64,000 nucleotides of DNA from Oceanicella actignis (GCF_008124525.1 NZ_VNHJ01000006.1:1-64000); one strand, 5' to 3'. Positions 27,061 through 41,459 are shown, numbered from the stretch's first letter. The notes: generated by a model from the sequence alone, not told the origin. Numbers and translations are program-made.

Positions 27061-27867
27061 TCAAATGCGCCCGCGCCGCCAGGCCGCCGCCACCCCCGGC
27101 CCCAGCAACGGCGCGACGGGGCGCGCGGCCGCCCCCGCCCCGCGCCACAGGCGCGCCCTCCATCCCGGACGCGGCGCAAGCCCGCCCTGCGTGCGCGCCG
27201 GCGCGGCGTCGAGATCCGGCGGCGGATAGCCGAAGCGCGCATAGTCGCGCGCGTAGAACCGGGCGATGAGCGCAAGCTCGGCCCGGCCGGGCCGGATCGG
27301 CGCCCCGGTCGAGCGCAGCGCATGGCCGATGCGGCCGCCGGGCGTCTGGCCCTGCGGCGGCGGGCCGGCAACCTGGTCCAGCCACTCGGCGACCGCGTCC
27401 AGGCCATCTTCCAGACGGAACACCCGCGCGCCCTCGGGCACGATGTCGGACTGCGGGCGGATGTGGTTGTCGAACACCCGCGGATCGCGCCGCGCCGCCG
27501 CCAGCGTCGCGCGCAGCCACACATCGAAGCCCAGCCGCGCCAGGCGCGGGCGCGACAGGGGCCGGCTGGCGCGGGCCTGAAACCGATACTCGCTGACGAT
27601 GCGGGCCACGGGGTCGCGCACCACCGCGAACGCCGCGTCGGGCGTGCGCGGCAGCAGCCCGCGCAGATCCGCCGCGGCCAGGTGCTGCGGCGAGACCGCC
27701 AGCCCTCCGTCGCGCCAGCGCCCGTCGATCCAGCCCTGCATCCAGCCGCGATCGAGCAGCCCGAGCGGGCCGAAACGCGCGGCCATGTGGTCTTCGACGC
27801 TGGATCCGCCGGCCTTGGGCACATGCGCGAAGAAGATCACGCGGCCTTCATGCAGCGCGTAAGGCAT
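27061..27867 (-). CDS. Sulfotransferase-family protein
   Basis: 268 residues. The N-terminal HVPKAGGSSVEDHM is a 5'-phosphosulfate-binding loop, and VVRDPVARIVSEYRF is the 3'-phosphate-binding motif of PAPS-dependent sulfotransferases of the carbohydrate type (Sulfotransfer_2-like). It would place sulfate on a sugar hydroxyl or on the polyketide product; its place directly after the NRPS gene makes both possible. No PAPS synthesis genes are in the window. The C-terminal 50 residues are Ala/Arg-rich. The second sulfotransferase (48159-49091) has a different loop, GGAPRSGTT. Confidence 0.83.
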   Translation of the reverse strand: MPYALHEGRVIFFAHVPKAGGSSVEDHMAARFGPLGLLDRGWMQGWIDGRWRDGGLAVSPQHLAAADLRGLLPRTPDAAFAVVRDPVARIVSEYRFQARASRPLSRPRLARLGFDVWLRATLAAARRDPRVFDNHIRPQSDIVPEGARVFRLEDGLDAVAEWLDQVAGPPPQGQTPGGRIGHALRSTGAPIRPGRAELALIARFYARDYARFGYPPPDLDAAPARTQGGLAPRPGWRARLWRGAGAAARPVAPLLGPGVAAAWRRGRI

Positions 27868-28013
27868 CAGCCGGCGGCCTCCGCCGCGCCGCCGGATCCG
27901 CCCGCACCCCGCGCGCCCTCGATCATCGCTTCCCCTCGGCCGGTCATGGATCGTCCGGCCAAGGTGATACCCCACCGCCGCGCAGCGGGCAAATTCCCGC
28001 GCCCTTCGCCGGC

Positions 28014-32681
<4,668 letters not shown>

Positions 32682-32728
32682 CGAAAAATCCCCCAATGCG
32701 GGCGGCGCCGGCCCCGCCCCGATCGCGT

Positions 32729-33724
32729 TCAGCCCTTGCCGGGCGCGGCCGCGCCCCGCACGGGCGCGCGCCCCGGCCATGCCGCCCCGGCGACGGACGC
32801 GGCCGCGTGCCGGAGCAGGTCCTTCAGGAAATGCGGCGGATCGCCGGTGTCCGCGCCCTGCACGGCGACGCGCGCGCGCCGGATCGCGCAGCCCAGCGCG
32901 CGCGCGCCCGTGGCCGCCGCGGCATAGGCGCGGCCGTGATTCTTGACGAAGTAGCGCATGCGCGAATCGAACCAGTAGGCAGGCATGCGCCGTGCGGTCT
33001 TGAGCCCGGTCGAGACCGAGCCGATATGCATGACCTCGCTCTCGCGCACATAGTCCACCGACCAGCCGGCGCGGCGCGCCCGCAGGCACAGGTCGGTTTC
33101 CTCGTAGTAGAGAAAGAACGCCTCGTCGAAGAGCCCGATCCGATCCAGCGCCGCGCGGCGCATCATCAGGCTGGCGCCGGCAACCCAGTCGACCGGGCGC
33201 GAGCGATCGGGGATCGGCAGCGGCACCGCCGCGCCGCGCAGAAGGCGGCTCAGCGGGCCGAAGCGCGCCGCGCCTTCCAGCTCGCCCGCGATGGTGGGAA
33301 AGCGGAACAGCGTCGTGTGCGGCTCGCCCTCGGGGCCGTGGATGTAGCTGCCGGCGAAGGCGGTCCGCGGGTGCGCCTCGAGATGGTCGCGCAGCCGGCG
33401 GATCGCGTCCGGGGCCGGAAAGGCGTCGGAGTTGAGGATGTAGACGTAGTCGGGCGCCCGCCCGTCGGGCAGCCCGGCGCGGATGCCGAAATTGTTGCCC
33501 GCCCCGAAGCCGCCGTTCGAGGGCGCGCGGATGACCCGCGCGCGCGGGGCGTCGGCCAGCGCGGCGCTGAGCATCTCGAACGAGCCGTCGCCGCTGTCGT
33601 TGTCGACCACCGTCAGCGCGCCGGGGATGCCCTCCATCGCCGCCAGCGCCGCGCGCGCCGCGCGCAGCGTCATCGGCGCGGTGCGCCAGTTGAGCACGAT
33701 CGTCAGAACCGTCGGATCGGTCAT
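32729..33724 (-). CDS. GT2 family glycosyltransferase between PKS and NRPS
   Basis: 331 residues. It shows VLTIVLNWRTAPMTLRAARA, TVVDNDSGDGSFEML, PSNGGFGAGNNFGI, YILNSDA and FFLYYEETDLCLRARRAGW, the pattern of WbbL-like rhamnosyl/deoxyhexosyl transferases. It starts 4 bases after the PKS stop (GCGGAG ribosome site inside the PKS end) and ends 47 bases before the NRPS start. All three are thus on one transcript. This suggests that the polyketide-peptide is glycosylated, or that it is joined to the glycan. Related to the enzyme at 20399-21502. Confidence 0.87.
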   Translation of the reverse strand: MTDPTVLTIVLNWRTAPMTLRAARAALAAMEGIPGALTVVDNDSGDGSFEMLSAALADAPRARVIRAPSNGGFGAGNNFGIRAGLPDGRAPDYVYILNSDAFPAPDAIRRLRDHLEAHPRTAFAGSYIHGPEGEPHTTLFRFPTIAGELEGAARFGPLSRLLRGAAVPLPIPDRSRPVDWVAGASLMMRRAALDRIGLFDEAFFLYYEETDLCLRARRAGWSVDYVRESEVMHIGSVSTGLKTARRMPAYWFDSRMRYFVKNHGRAYAAAATGARALGCAIRRARVAVQGADTGDPPHFLKDLLRHAAASVAGAAWPGRAPVRGAAAPGKG

Positions 33725-33728
33725 GGCG

Positions 33729-36700
33729 CTACTCCGCCGCCGCGGCGCGCGGCGCGCCCGCGCGGCCCGCCGCCGCCTCGGCGGCCAGGATGCGCGCGCG
33801 CAGCCGCGCGGCCAGCACCCGCACATTGGGCTCGAGCACCATCGAGTCGTGATCGCCCGGCACCTCGACCACCTCGGTCGCGGGGGCCCAACGGGTCCAG
33901 CCGTTGTCCTCGAGCACATAGGCGCGCTCGTCATCCACCCAGCGCCCGCCCGACACCTTGTGCACCTTGCGCAGCGGCGGGCGGAACAGCGTCAGCGGCC
34001 CGTCCCACGGATGCATCCGATAGCGCGGCAGCGCGGCGAGGAAGGCCGCCTCGATGGCCTCGTCATGGAAGCGGCGCACGGGCTCGTCCGAGGCGGGCTC
34101 GTCCATGCGCGCGCGCAGCTTGCCCGCCTCCCAGGCGATGCGCTCGCGCGCCCAGCGGGCCAGATAGGCCGGCCCGCCCTGGCGGATCTGCCCCCATTTG
34201 AGCAGCGCGCGGTCGCGCGCGGAAAGGGGCTCGCGCATGGGCAGGGGCGTGTCGAGCAGCGCCAGCAGCGCCACCTCTTCGCCCGCCTCGCGCAGCTGGC
34301 GCGCGATCTCGTAGGCGGTGATGCCGCCGCCCGAAAAGCCGCCCAGCAGCCACGGCCCGCCCGGGTGAACCTGGCGCATCTCGGCGATGCAGTCGCGCGC
34401 GGCCTCCTCGAAGGTCTCGTGCGGGGGCTGGTCGCCGTAAAGGCCGCGCGCCTGAAGGCCGTAGAAGGGCCGCTCGGCGCCGACCAGCTGGGCCAGGTGG
34501 CGCAGGTTCATCACGTTGCCGAACATGCCCGCCACCAGGAACATCGGCGCCCCGGCGCCGCCGTCGCGCTCGTGCATGGGCACAAGATGGGTGAAGCGGC
34601 GCGCGGGCCGCGCGGCGGCGCGCGGGGCCTCGGCCTCGGGCGCGGCGTCGTCGCCCGCGGCCGGGTCCACGCCCAGCCGCTCGGCGATCAGCGCCGCCAG
34701 GGCGGCCACGCTGGGCGCCTCGAACAGGGTCGAGATGGGAAAATCGACGCCCCAGCTTTTCTTGATGCGGGCGAAAAGGCGCACCGCGATCAGCGAGTGC
34801 CCGCCCAGATCGAAGAAGCTGTCCTCGACCCCGACCTTGTCCACGCCCAGAAGATCCTCCCAGAAGCCGGCCAGGCTGCGCTCGAGATCCGTGCGCGGCG
34901 CGACGTAGCCGCCCTCGAGCTCGGGGCGGGCGAACTTGCGCGCTGCGTCTTCCTCGGCGGGCGCGGCGGCGGCGGCCTGCGCGGCCAGCGCGCCCAGATC
35001 CATGGACGAGACCGCCAGCTGCGCGCGCCCCGCCGCCATGGCGCGGACGAAGGCCTCGGCGCCTTCCTCGGGACGGATGCCCTGCGACAGCGCGTGCGCC
35101 AGCGCCTCTTCGGCCGGCGAGCGCGCGCGCGCCGCGGCCGAGGGCCGGTCGAACTCGACCTCGCGCGCCGAGGGCGGACGCGGGCGGGCGAAGTCGGCGT
35201 TCTCGAGCCGCTTGATGGCGAAGCCCTTCGCCTCGACCAGAACGCGCCCGGCCGGATCGGCCACAAGCACGTCGAAGCGCGCGCCGTCGGCGTCGGCCTC
35301 GACCAGGCGCACATGGCTCGCCACCTCGGCCTCGAGCGGGGCGTGCACGCGCACCTCTTCATACGAGATCGGCGCCCACAGATGCGTGGGCGCGTAGCCC
35401 GGGATCAGCTCCATGGCCCAGCCGGTGGCCAGATCCATCAGCGCCGGGTGCAGCAGCCAGCCGGCGTCAAGATCGGCCCGCGCCGCCTCGGGCAGGGCCA
35501 GGCGCGCCAGCCCCTCGCCCCGGCCCAGCGCCAGGGCGCGCAGCACGCGCCAGCGCGGGCCGAAGCGCAGATGCGCCTCCTGCGGCGAGACGATCCCCGC
35601 CGGATCGGCCCGCCGCGCCGCGTCGCAGCGCGCCTCGACGGCGGCGAGGTCCAGCGGCGCGGCCGGGGCCGGCGCGCCGGGCGCGATGCGCCCCTGGGCG
35701 TGAAGCTGGAAGGCGGGGCGGCCCTCGACCGAGCAGGCGCCGAGCACGTCGAAGGCATAGCCCTCATCCGTGCGGCGCAGGCGCACGCGCACCTTGAGGC
35801 CGCCGCCCGGCGCCGCGCCGTCGGGCGCGTGCAGCGGGCGCAGGAACCACAGGTCGCGCAGGACGAAGGGGCCGCCCTGGCCGTGCGCCGCCAGCGCCTC
35901 GGCCGCCAGCTCGAGATAGCCCGTGCCGGGCAGCAGGGCGTCGCCGGCGGCGGTGCGGTGCTCGTCCAGCGCCCAGCGGTCCTCGGGGCGCCATTCGGCC
36001 TCGAACAGCCGCGCGCCGGACTCGTCATGGGCGGCGACGTCCAGAAGCGGCGCGCCCGCGACCGGCTCCCTGGGCGCGGCGTCGCCCGCCTCGCGGGCGG
36101 CCATGGCCTCGGCCGCCATGCCGACCTCGGCCCACACGCCCCAGTCGATCGCCACGACGCGCGTCGGGCCGCCCGCATGCGCCTGCGCCCAGGCGTTGAG
36201 GTATTCGTTGGCCGCGACGTAATCGACCTGCCCGGCCGGCGCGATGACGGTCGAAGTGGACGAGAACAGCGCCATCCAGTCGAGCGGCGCCCGCGCGCCC
36301 TTGCGCGCCTCGTCGAAGAACAGCGTCTGGAGCACCTGAAGTCCGTGGATCTTCGGGGCGAACACATCCTCGATGGCCGAGGGCGTCTTGGTCATCAGCG
36401 GCGCGTCGCGCACCGCGCCCGCGGCATGGATCACGGCCTGGACGGGGCCGAAGCGGCGCTCGGCCTCGGCCAGCACGGCGCGCATCTGCTCGAGGTCGCA
36501 CACATCGGCCGCGGCCGGCATGACCTGCGCGCCCAGCGCCTCGAGCCGCTCGACCGCGCGGATGCGCCGCAGCCGCGGATCGTCCGGCGCCAGCGCGCGC
36601 GCCAGCGCCGCCCACTCCTCGCGCGGGGGCGGCGGCGTGCGCGACACCAGCACCAGCCGCGCGCGGCTTTCGCGCGCCAGCCGCTCGGCCACCGTCAACC

Positions 36701-39700
36701 CGACGCCGCCGAAGCCGCCGGTGATCAGGCACACGCCCCCCTCGGGCAAGATCGGCGTCCGCGGCGCCTCGGGCAGGGGCATGGGCCGCCATTCCAGCTC
36801 GAAGCGACGCTCGCCGCGCAGGGCGGCGGCGGCGCAGGCGGGCGCGGCCAGCAGGTCCTCGAGCACGCGCTCGGCCAGAAGGTCCATCTCGGCCTCGGCG
36901 GCGCGGCGCCCGGCGAAGGGGTCGCGCAGCATGGCCAGCGGCCCGCCCGCCCGCGCCCCCGCGCCGGGCAAGGCCACGTCGAGCGTGGCGCAGGTCACGC
37001 CGGGCAGCTCACGCGGGATGACGCGCGCCGGGCCGGCGACGGCGGCCTTCTCGGGATGGGGCAGGGGCTCGTCCTTCACGCGCGCCGCGCCCGAGGTCAC
37101 CACCGTCATGTGCAGCGGCGCGGGCAGCCCTTCGGCCGCGATGGCCTGCGCCAGGAAGGTCAGCGCGTAGAAGCCCTGCTCCTGATTGCGGTGGAAGAAG
37201 CTCGAACCGGGGCGGAAGCTTTCCTTCGCCGTGGTCAGCCAGAAATGCGCGATGCGCTGGGGCGCGCGGCCGCGCTCGACCAGATCGCGCACGAGCAGGT
37301 CGTAATCCTCGCGCCCGCGCTCTGGCGCGATGACGTAGGCGTCCTCGCCCGTGCGGGCGAACGCGTCGCCGGCGCGCACCTCGATCACCTCGGCGCCGGC
37401 GGCGCGCAGCCGCGCGGCGGCGCGGGCGGCCAGGCCGGCCTCGTCCATGAAGAACAGCCAGCTGCGCGGGGCCGCGCCCTCGGCCAGGGCGGCTTCGAGC
37501 GCGCCTTCTTCCTCGAGATCCACGGGGCAGTCGGCGAATTTCGGCCGCCAGACCGGACGCGCCCCCCAGCGGGCGATGTCGTCGATGCGCGCGGGCCGCT
37601 CGGCGCCGCCGCGATGCGCGCCGACGCCCGGTTCGATGAAATAACGCGCGCGCTGGAACGGATAGGTGGGCAGCGGCACGCGGCGGCGGCGCGCCTCGCC
37701 CCAGATCTGGGTCCAGTCTGCCTCGACGCCCAGCGCCCACAGCCGCGCCACCGCGCCCAGGAAATAGGCGTCGTCCGAGATGGCCTCGTCGGGGTGGCGC
37801 AGCGTGTCGATGACCTGCTGCGCGGGAACCGCGCCATGCATGCGCGCCATCGCGCCCAGCGCCTTGCCCGGCCCGACCTCGAGAAACACGCGCCCCGGGC
37901 GCTCGGCCAGGGCGCCGATGCAATCGGCGAAGCGCACCGTGCCGCGCAGGTGCCGCACCCAGTGGTCGGGGTCGGTCGCCTCGGCGTCGGTCAGCACCTT
38001 GCCGGTGCGGTTCGACACGATCGGAATGCGCGGCGGCGACAGCGACAGGCCGCGCAGGAAGTCGCCGAAGCGCGCCAGAAGCGGGTCGAGCATGCGCGAA
38101 TGGGCCGCGATGTCGATGGGAATGCGCTGCGCCTCGATGTCGAGCTCGGCCAGGCGCGCCTGCAGCGCGTCAAGCGCCGCCTGCGGGCCCGAGGCCACGG
38201 TCAGCTCGGGCGCGTTGACGCTGGCGACGTCCAGCTCCTCGCCCAGCAGCGGCGCCAGCCTTTGGGCCGAGATGGGCACGCTCAGCATGCCGCCGGCGGG
38301 GGCCTCGTCGAACAGGCGCCCGCGCAGATGAACGAGGCGGATGCAGTCCTCGAAGGACATCACGCCCGCAAGGCAGGCGGCCACGTTCTCGCCCATCGAG
38401 TGCCCGACCAGCGCCGCCGGCCGCACCCCCCAGGACATCCACAGCTGCGCCAGCGCGTATTCCACGATCATGATCAGCGGCAGCTGCGCCGAGGGCCGGC
38501 GCAGCCGCTCGGCCGCCTCGGCCTCGGCGCCCGGCTCGGGCAGCCACAGCGCGCGCGGGTCATGGTCGGTCAGCGGCGCCAGGATCTCGAGCCCCTTGTC
38601 CATCCAGTCGGCGAAGACCGGCTCGGTCTCGTAAAGGTCGCGGGCCATGTTGACGTATTGCGCCCCGCCGCCGGGGAACATGAAGACGACTTCGGGCTCG
38701 GCCAGCGCCTCGTGATCGAAGACGCGGCGCGGGGGCCGTTCCTCGAGCAGGCGCGCGGCCTCTTCGCGGTCGGCCGCGACCAGGACGCGGCGCTTCTCGA
38801 AGGCGCGGCGGCCTTCCTTGAGCGTGAAGGCGACGTCGGCCAGGTCCTGCTCGGGATGGGCGCGCAGATGCGCGGCCAGCGCCGCCGAGGCCTCGTCCAG
38901 CGCCTTGCGCGAGCGCGCCGACAGCACGATCGGCTGGAACGGCCAGTCCGAAGGCTCGGACGCCGCCTGCGCGGGCGCCTCCTCGAGCACCGCGTGGACG
39001 TTGGTGCCGCCCACGCCCAGCGAGTTCACCCCCGCCCGGCGCGGCGCGGCCCCGCGCGGCCAGGGCGTCAGCGCGTCGGCGACCTGGAAGGGGCTGCTCT
39101 CGAAATCAATGGCCGGGTTGGGGGCCTCGTAGCCCAGACTGGGCGGGATCTCGCCCTCGTGCAGCGCCAGCGCCGTCTTGATCAGGCTCGCCGCCCCCGC
39201 GGCGGTGTCCAGATGGCCGATGTTTGTCTTGACCGAGCCGATGCGGCAAAAGCCGGTCTTGTCGGTCCCGCGGCGGAAGGCGTCGGTCAGCGCCGCGACC
39301 TCGATCGGATCGCCCAGATAGGTGCCGGTGCCGTGGCACTCGACATAGCCGATCGTGTCGGGGCCCACGCCCGCGACGGCGTGGGCCTCGGCGATGGCGG
39401 CCGCCTGCCCGTCCACGCTGGGCGCCAGGTAGCCGGCCTTGGCGGCGCCGTCGTTGTTGACCGCCGTGCCCTTGATCACCGCCCAGACATGGTCGCCGTC
39501 GGCCAGCGCGTCCTTGAGCCGGCGCAGCGCCACCACCGCCGCGCCCGAGCCGAACACCGTGCCCTGGGCGCGGTGGTCGAAGGCGTGGCAATGGCCGTCG
39601 GGCGAAAGGATCTCGCCCTCCTGGAACAGGTAGCCGCGCGCATGGGGCAGCTCGACGGTGGCGCCCCCGGCCAGCGCCATGTCGCACTCGCCGCCCAGAA

Positions 39701-40316
39701 GCGCCTGGCAGGCGTAGTGGGTCGCGGCGAGCGAGGTCGAGCACGCCGTCTGGATGTTCACGCTCGGCCCCTTGAGGTCGAAGATGTGGCTGACCCGCGT
39801 CGCAAGGAAATCCTTGTCGTTGCCGGTGTGGCGCAGCAGGAACATGCCGACCTGATCGACCAGATCGGGGTTCGAGCAGATGTTGAAGTAGAAATAGCTG
39901 CCCATGCCGCAGCCGGCGAAGACGCCGATCGGGCCGGGGAATCGCTCGGGCGGATGGCCGGCGTTCTCGAGCGCCTCCCACGCCGTTTCCAGGAACTGGC
40001 GGTGCTGGGGATCCAGGATCGCCGCCTCCTTGGGGCTGAAGCCGAAGAACTCGGCGTCGAATTCGTCGAACCCCTCGAGCGGCGCGGCGGCGGGCACGTA
40101 ATTGGGATGGCGGATGCGGTCGGGCGACTCGCCGGCGGCCAGAAGCTCGTCCTCGCTCAGGCGGCGAATCGACTCGACCCCCTCGCGCAGGTTGTGCCAG
40201 AAGGCGGACGGATCGCGCGCCCCCGGCACATGCAGCGCCATGCCGACGATCGCGATGTCGGTGTCCGAAACCTGGTCGAGGTCGACGCGCCCCCCGGCGC
40301 CCTCAGCGGCCGTCAT
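33729..40316 (-). CDS. Type I polyketide synthase, KS-AT-KR-DH-ACP-TE
   Basis: 2195 residues. The KS domain (15-445) has TACSTS near residue 190, ECHGTGT and KTNIGHLD, so the catalytic Cys and both His are present. The AT domain has GHSMGE near 642. The KR has GGFGGVGL near 1200 and a Ser/Tyr pair in FSSTSTVIAPAGQVDYVAANE. The DH has HRTAAGDALLP near 1452 and HPALMDL near 1622. The ACP serine is in FFDLGGHSLIA near 1838. The thioesterase has GGFSGGG near 1994 and GDHDS near 2154. KR before DH is an unusual order. One round of extension, reduction and dehydration followed by release is expected. ATG 40316 is preferred; the in-frame TTG at 40346 is an alternative. It leads the minus-strand operon. 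Confidence 0.92.
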   Translation of the reverse strand: MTAAEGAGGRVDLDQVSDTDIAIVGMALHVPGARDPSAFWHNLREGVESIRRLSEDELLAAGESPDRIRHPNYVPAAAPLEGFDEFDAEFFGFSPKEAAILDPQHRQFLETAWEALENAGHPPERFPGPIGVFAGCGMGSYFYFNICSNPDLVDQVGMFLLRHTGNDKDFLATRVSHIFDLKGPSVNIQTACSTSLAATHYACQALLGGECDMALAGGATVELPHARGYLFQEGEILSPDGHCHAFDHRAQGTVFGSGAAVVALRRLKDALADGDHVWAVIKGTAVNNDGAAKAGYLAPSVDGQAAAIAEAHAVAGVGPDTIGYVECHGTGTYLGDPIEVAALTDAFRRGTDKTGFCRIGSVKTNIGHLDTAAGAASLIKTALALHEGEIPPSLGYEAPNPAIDFESSPFQVADALTPWPRGAAPRRAGVNSLGVGGTNVHAVLEEAPAQAASEPSDWPFQPIVLSARSRKALDEASAALAAHLRAHPEQDLADVAFTLKEGRRAFEKRRVLVAADREEAARLLEERPPRRVFDHEALAEPEVVFMFPGGGAQYVNMARDLYETEPVFADWMDKGLEILAPLTDHDPRALWLPEPGAEAEAAERLRRPSAQLPLIMIVEYALAQLWMSWGVRPAALVGHSMGENVAACLAGVMSFEDCIRLVHLRGRLFDEAPAGGMLSVPISAQRLAPLLGEELDVASVNAPELTVASGPQAALDALQARLAELDIEAQRIPIDIAAHSRMLDPLLARFGDFLRGLSLSPPRIPIVSNRTGKVLTDAEATDPDHWVRHLRGTVRFADCIGALAERPGRVFLEVGPGKALGAMARMHGAVPAQQVIDTLRHPDEAISDDAYFLGAVARLWALGVEADWTQIWGEARRRRVPLPTYPFQRARYFIEPGVGAHRGGAERPARIDDIARWGARPVWRPKFADCPVDLEEEGALEAALAEGAAPRSWLFFMDEAGLAARAAARLRAAGAEVIEVRAGDAFARTGEDAYVIAPERGREDYDLLVRDLVERGRAPQRIAHFWLTTAKESFRPGSSFFHRNQEQGFYALTFLAQAIAAEGLPAPLHMTVVTSGAARVKDEPLPHPEKAAVAGPARVIPRELPGVTCATLDVALPGAGARAGGPLAMLRDPFAGRRAAEAEMDLLAERVLEDLLAAPACAAAALRGERRFELEWRPMPLPEAPRTPILPEGGVCLITGGFGGVGLTVAERLARESRARLVLVSRTPPPPREEWAALARALAPDDPRLRRIRAVERLEALGAQVMPAAADVCDLEQMRAVLAEAERRFGPVQAVIHAAGAVRDAPLMTKTPSAIEDVFAPKIHGLQVLQTLFFDEARKGARAPLDWMALFSSTSTVIAPAGQVDYVAANEYLNAWAQAHAGGPTRVVAIDWGVWAEVGMAAEAMAAREAGDAAPREPVAGAPLLDVAAHDESGARLFEAEWRPEDRWALDEHRTAAGDALLPGTGYLELAAEALAAHGQGGPFVLRDLWFLRPLHAPDGAAPGGGLKVRVRLRRTDEGYAFDVLGACSVEGRPAFQLHAQGRIAPGAPAPAAPLDLAAVEARCDAARRADPAGIVSPQEAHLRFGPRWRVLRALALGRGEGLARLALPEAARADLDAGWLLHPALMDLATGWAMELIPGYAPTHLWAPISYEEVRVHAPLEAEVASHVRLVEADADGARFDVLVADPAGRVLVEAKGFAIKRLENADFARPRPPSAREVEFDRPSAAARARSPAEEALAHALSQGIRPEEGAEAFVRAMAAGRAQLAVSSMDLGALAAQAAAAAPAEEDAARKFARPELEGGYVAPRTDLERSLAGFWEDLLGVDKVGVEDSFFDLGGHSLIAVRLFARIKKSWGVDFPISTLFEAPSVAALAALIAERLGVDPAAGDDAAPEAEAPRAAARPARRFTHLVPMHERDGGAGAPMFLVAGMFGNVMNLRHLAQLVGAERPFYGLQARGLYGDQPPHETFEEAARDCIAEMRQVHPGGPWLLGGFSGGGITAYEIARQLREAGEEVALLALLDTPLPMREPLSARDRALLKWGQIRQGGPAYLARWARERIAWEAGKLRARMDEPASDEPVRRFHDEAIEAAFLAALPRYRMHPWDGPLTLFRPPLRKVHKVSGGRWVDDERAYVLEDNGWTRWAPATEVVEVPGDHDSMVLEPNVRVLAARLRARILAAEAAAGRAGAPRAAAAE

Positions 40317-40716
40317 GACGCAGACCCGCGCGATGCGCGCGCGCAATGGCGGAAACCCCGCCTAGCAGGCGGGAATCGCCGCCGCGAACAAGCGCTTGTG
40401 CAAACATTTTCAGCTTCCCCATTGACCCCGGCCAAACGCGCCGGAAAACTGCATGAATGAAACTTCTCGCAAAAGGCGAGCAAACCGATTTGAAAACGGA
40501 AGCATACTCGGCGCGCGGCCACCTGGCGGCGCTTTGCGCGACCAGGCGGCGCCCCACCCGGCGCCCGGTCGCCGACGGTCTGGCGGGCGGCGAAACGCTG
40601 ATCCGGCGCCGCGCCGTCAAACCCTTTCGGAAAATCTTAGCCGGTTCCGGCAATCATGCAAGCGTTGCGGCAAGAAACCAGGCGCCGCGCGCCGGATTCG
40701 ACGAAGTGCGGCGCAA
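40317..40716. other. Divergent intergenic region before the PKS operon
   Basis: Four hundred bases separate the PKS start from the plus-strand deacetylase start. The stretch 40380-40500 is AT-richer than its surroundings, as expected for a promoter region, and contains a 12-base palindrome (listed separately) plus a small hairpin CTCGC/GCGAG at 40466-40480. I found no convincing -35/-10 pair on either strand. Short frames here are not protein-like. Confidence 0.5.
40388..40399. promoter_or_regulatory. 12-base perfect palindrome, candidate operator of the PKS operon
   Basis: ACAAGCGCTTGT is a perfect palindrome about 70 bases upstream of the PKS start codon. Its position fits an operator for the hybrid PKS/NRPS operon. 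The regulator is unknown. Confidence 0.35.
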
Positions 40717-41442
40717 ATGAAGGCGCGCCTCGATTTGAAGACGATTCTCTACCGCGCGGCGTTCAAGAAGCGCTTTCGCGCCGCGCCGGCGCGGCCGATC
40801 GTCACCTTCTGCTTCGACGACTTCCCGCGCTCGGCGTTCGAGGCCGGCGCGCCCGTGCTGGAAAGCCGCGGCGCGCGGGCGACCTTCTACGCCTGCGCCG
40901 GGCTGATGGCGTCGGGCGCGCGCCCGAAACTGGCCACGCCGCAGATGTTGGCCGAAGCGATCGCGCGCGGGCACGAGGTGGCCAACCACACCTTCACCCA
41001 TCCCAATCTGCGCGACCTGCCCTCGGCCAGGATCGTCGAGCAGCTGCGCCGCAATCAGGAGGCGCTGCCCCCCGGCGCCACGCGCCATTTCGCCTATCCC
41101 TTCGGCGCGGGCGACACGCGGGTCGAATGGATCGTGAGCCGCCTTGCCCCCACGGCCCGTTCCTGCGTGCCGGGGATCAATGCCGGGTTGGCCTCGACCC
41201 ACTGGCTGCGAGCGAACGAGCTTTACGCCTGCAACGACCCCGCGCGCCCGCTGCGCCTGATCGAGGAGAACCGGCGGCGCAAGGGGTGGCTGATCTTCTT
41301 CACGCATGGCGTCTCGGCCGCCCCGGGGCCATACGACGCGACCCCCGACCTTCTGGCGGCGACGCTGGACGCGGCGCTGACCTCTGGGGCCGAGGTGCTG
41401 CCCGTCGACGCCGCCTGGCGGCGCATTCGACGCGGCGATTGA
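40717..41442 (+). CDS. Short NodB-type polysaccharide deacetylase
   Basis: 241 residues. The NodB motifs are FCFDDFPRS (Asp pair), NHTFTHPNL (metal His pair) and FAYPFGAGD (motif 3); FFTHGV near the end may supply the last catalytic His. It lacks a signal peptide and is about 100 residues shorter than the deacetylase at 12667-13719, so it probably acts in the cytoplasm on a lipid- or nucleotide-linked sugar. The ATG at 40717 sits at the start of conserved sequence; the upstream open frame is not protein-like. It is a single-gene plus-strand unit, divergent from the PKS. Confidence 0.85.
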   Translation: MKARLDLKTILYRAAFKKRFRAAPARPIVTFCFDDFPRSAFEAGAPVLESRGARATFYACAGLMASGARPKLATPQMLAEAIARGHEVANHTFTHPNLRDLPSARIVEQLRRNQEALPPGATRHFAYPFGAGDTRVEWIVSRLAPTARSCVPGINAGLASTHWLRANELYACNDPARPLRLIEENRRRKGWLIFFTHGVSAAPGPYDATPDLLAATLDAALTSGAEVLPVDAAWRRIRRGD

Positions 41443-41459
41443 AGGTCTGGAAGCGTCAA

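Noticed and set aside
40388-40399. LuxR-type (lux box) quorum-sensing site
   Set aside because: The palindrome is 12 bases long and does not match the 20-base lux box pattern; no luxI/luxR genes are in the window.
33483-40460. Plus-strand frame of 2325 codons opposite the PKS
   Set aside because: The minus strand shows all catalytic PKS motifs. The antisense product is low-complexity (Arg/Gly/Ala/His), as expected from high-GC third positions.
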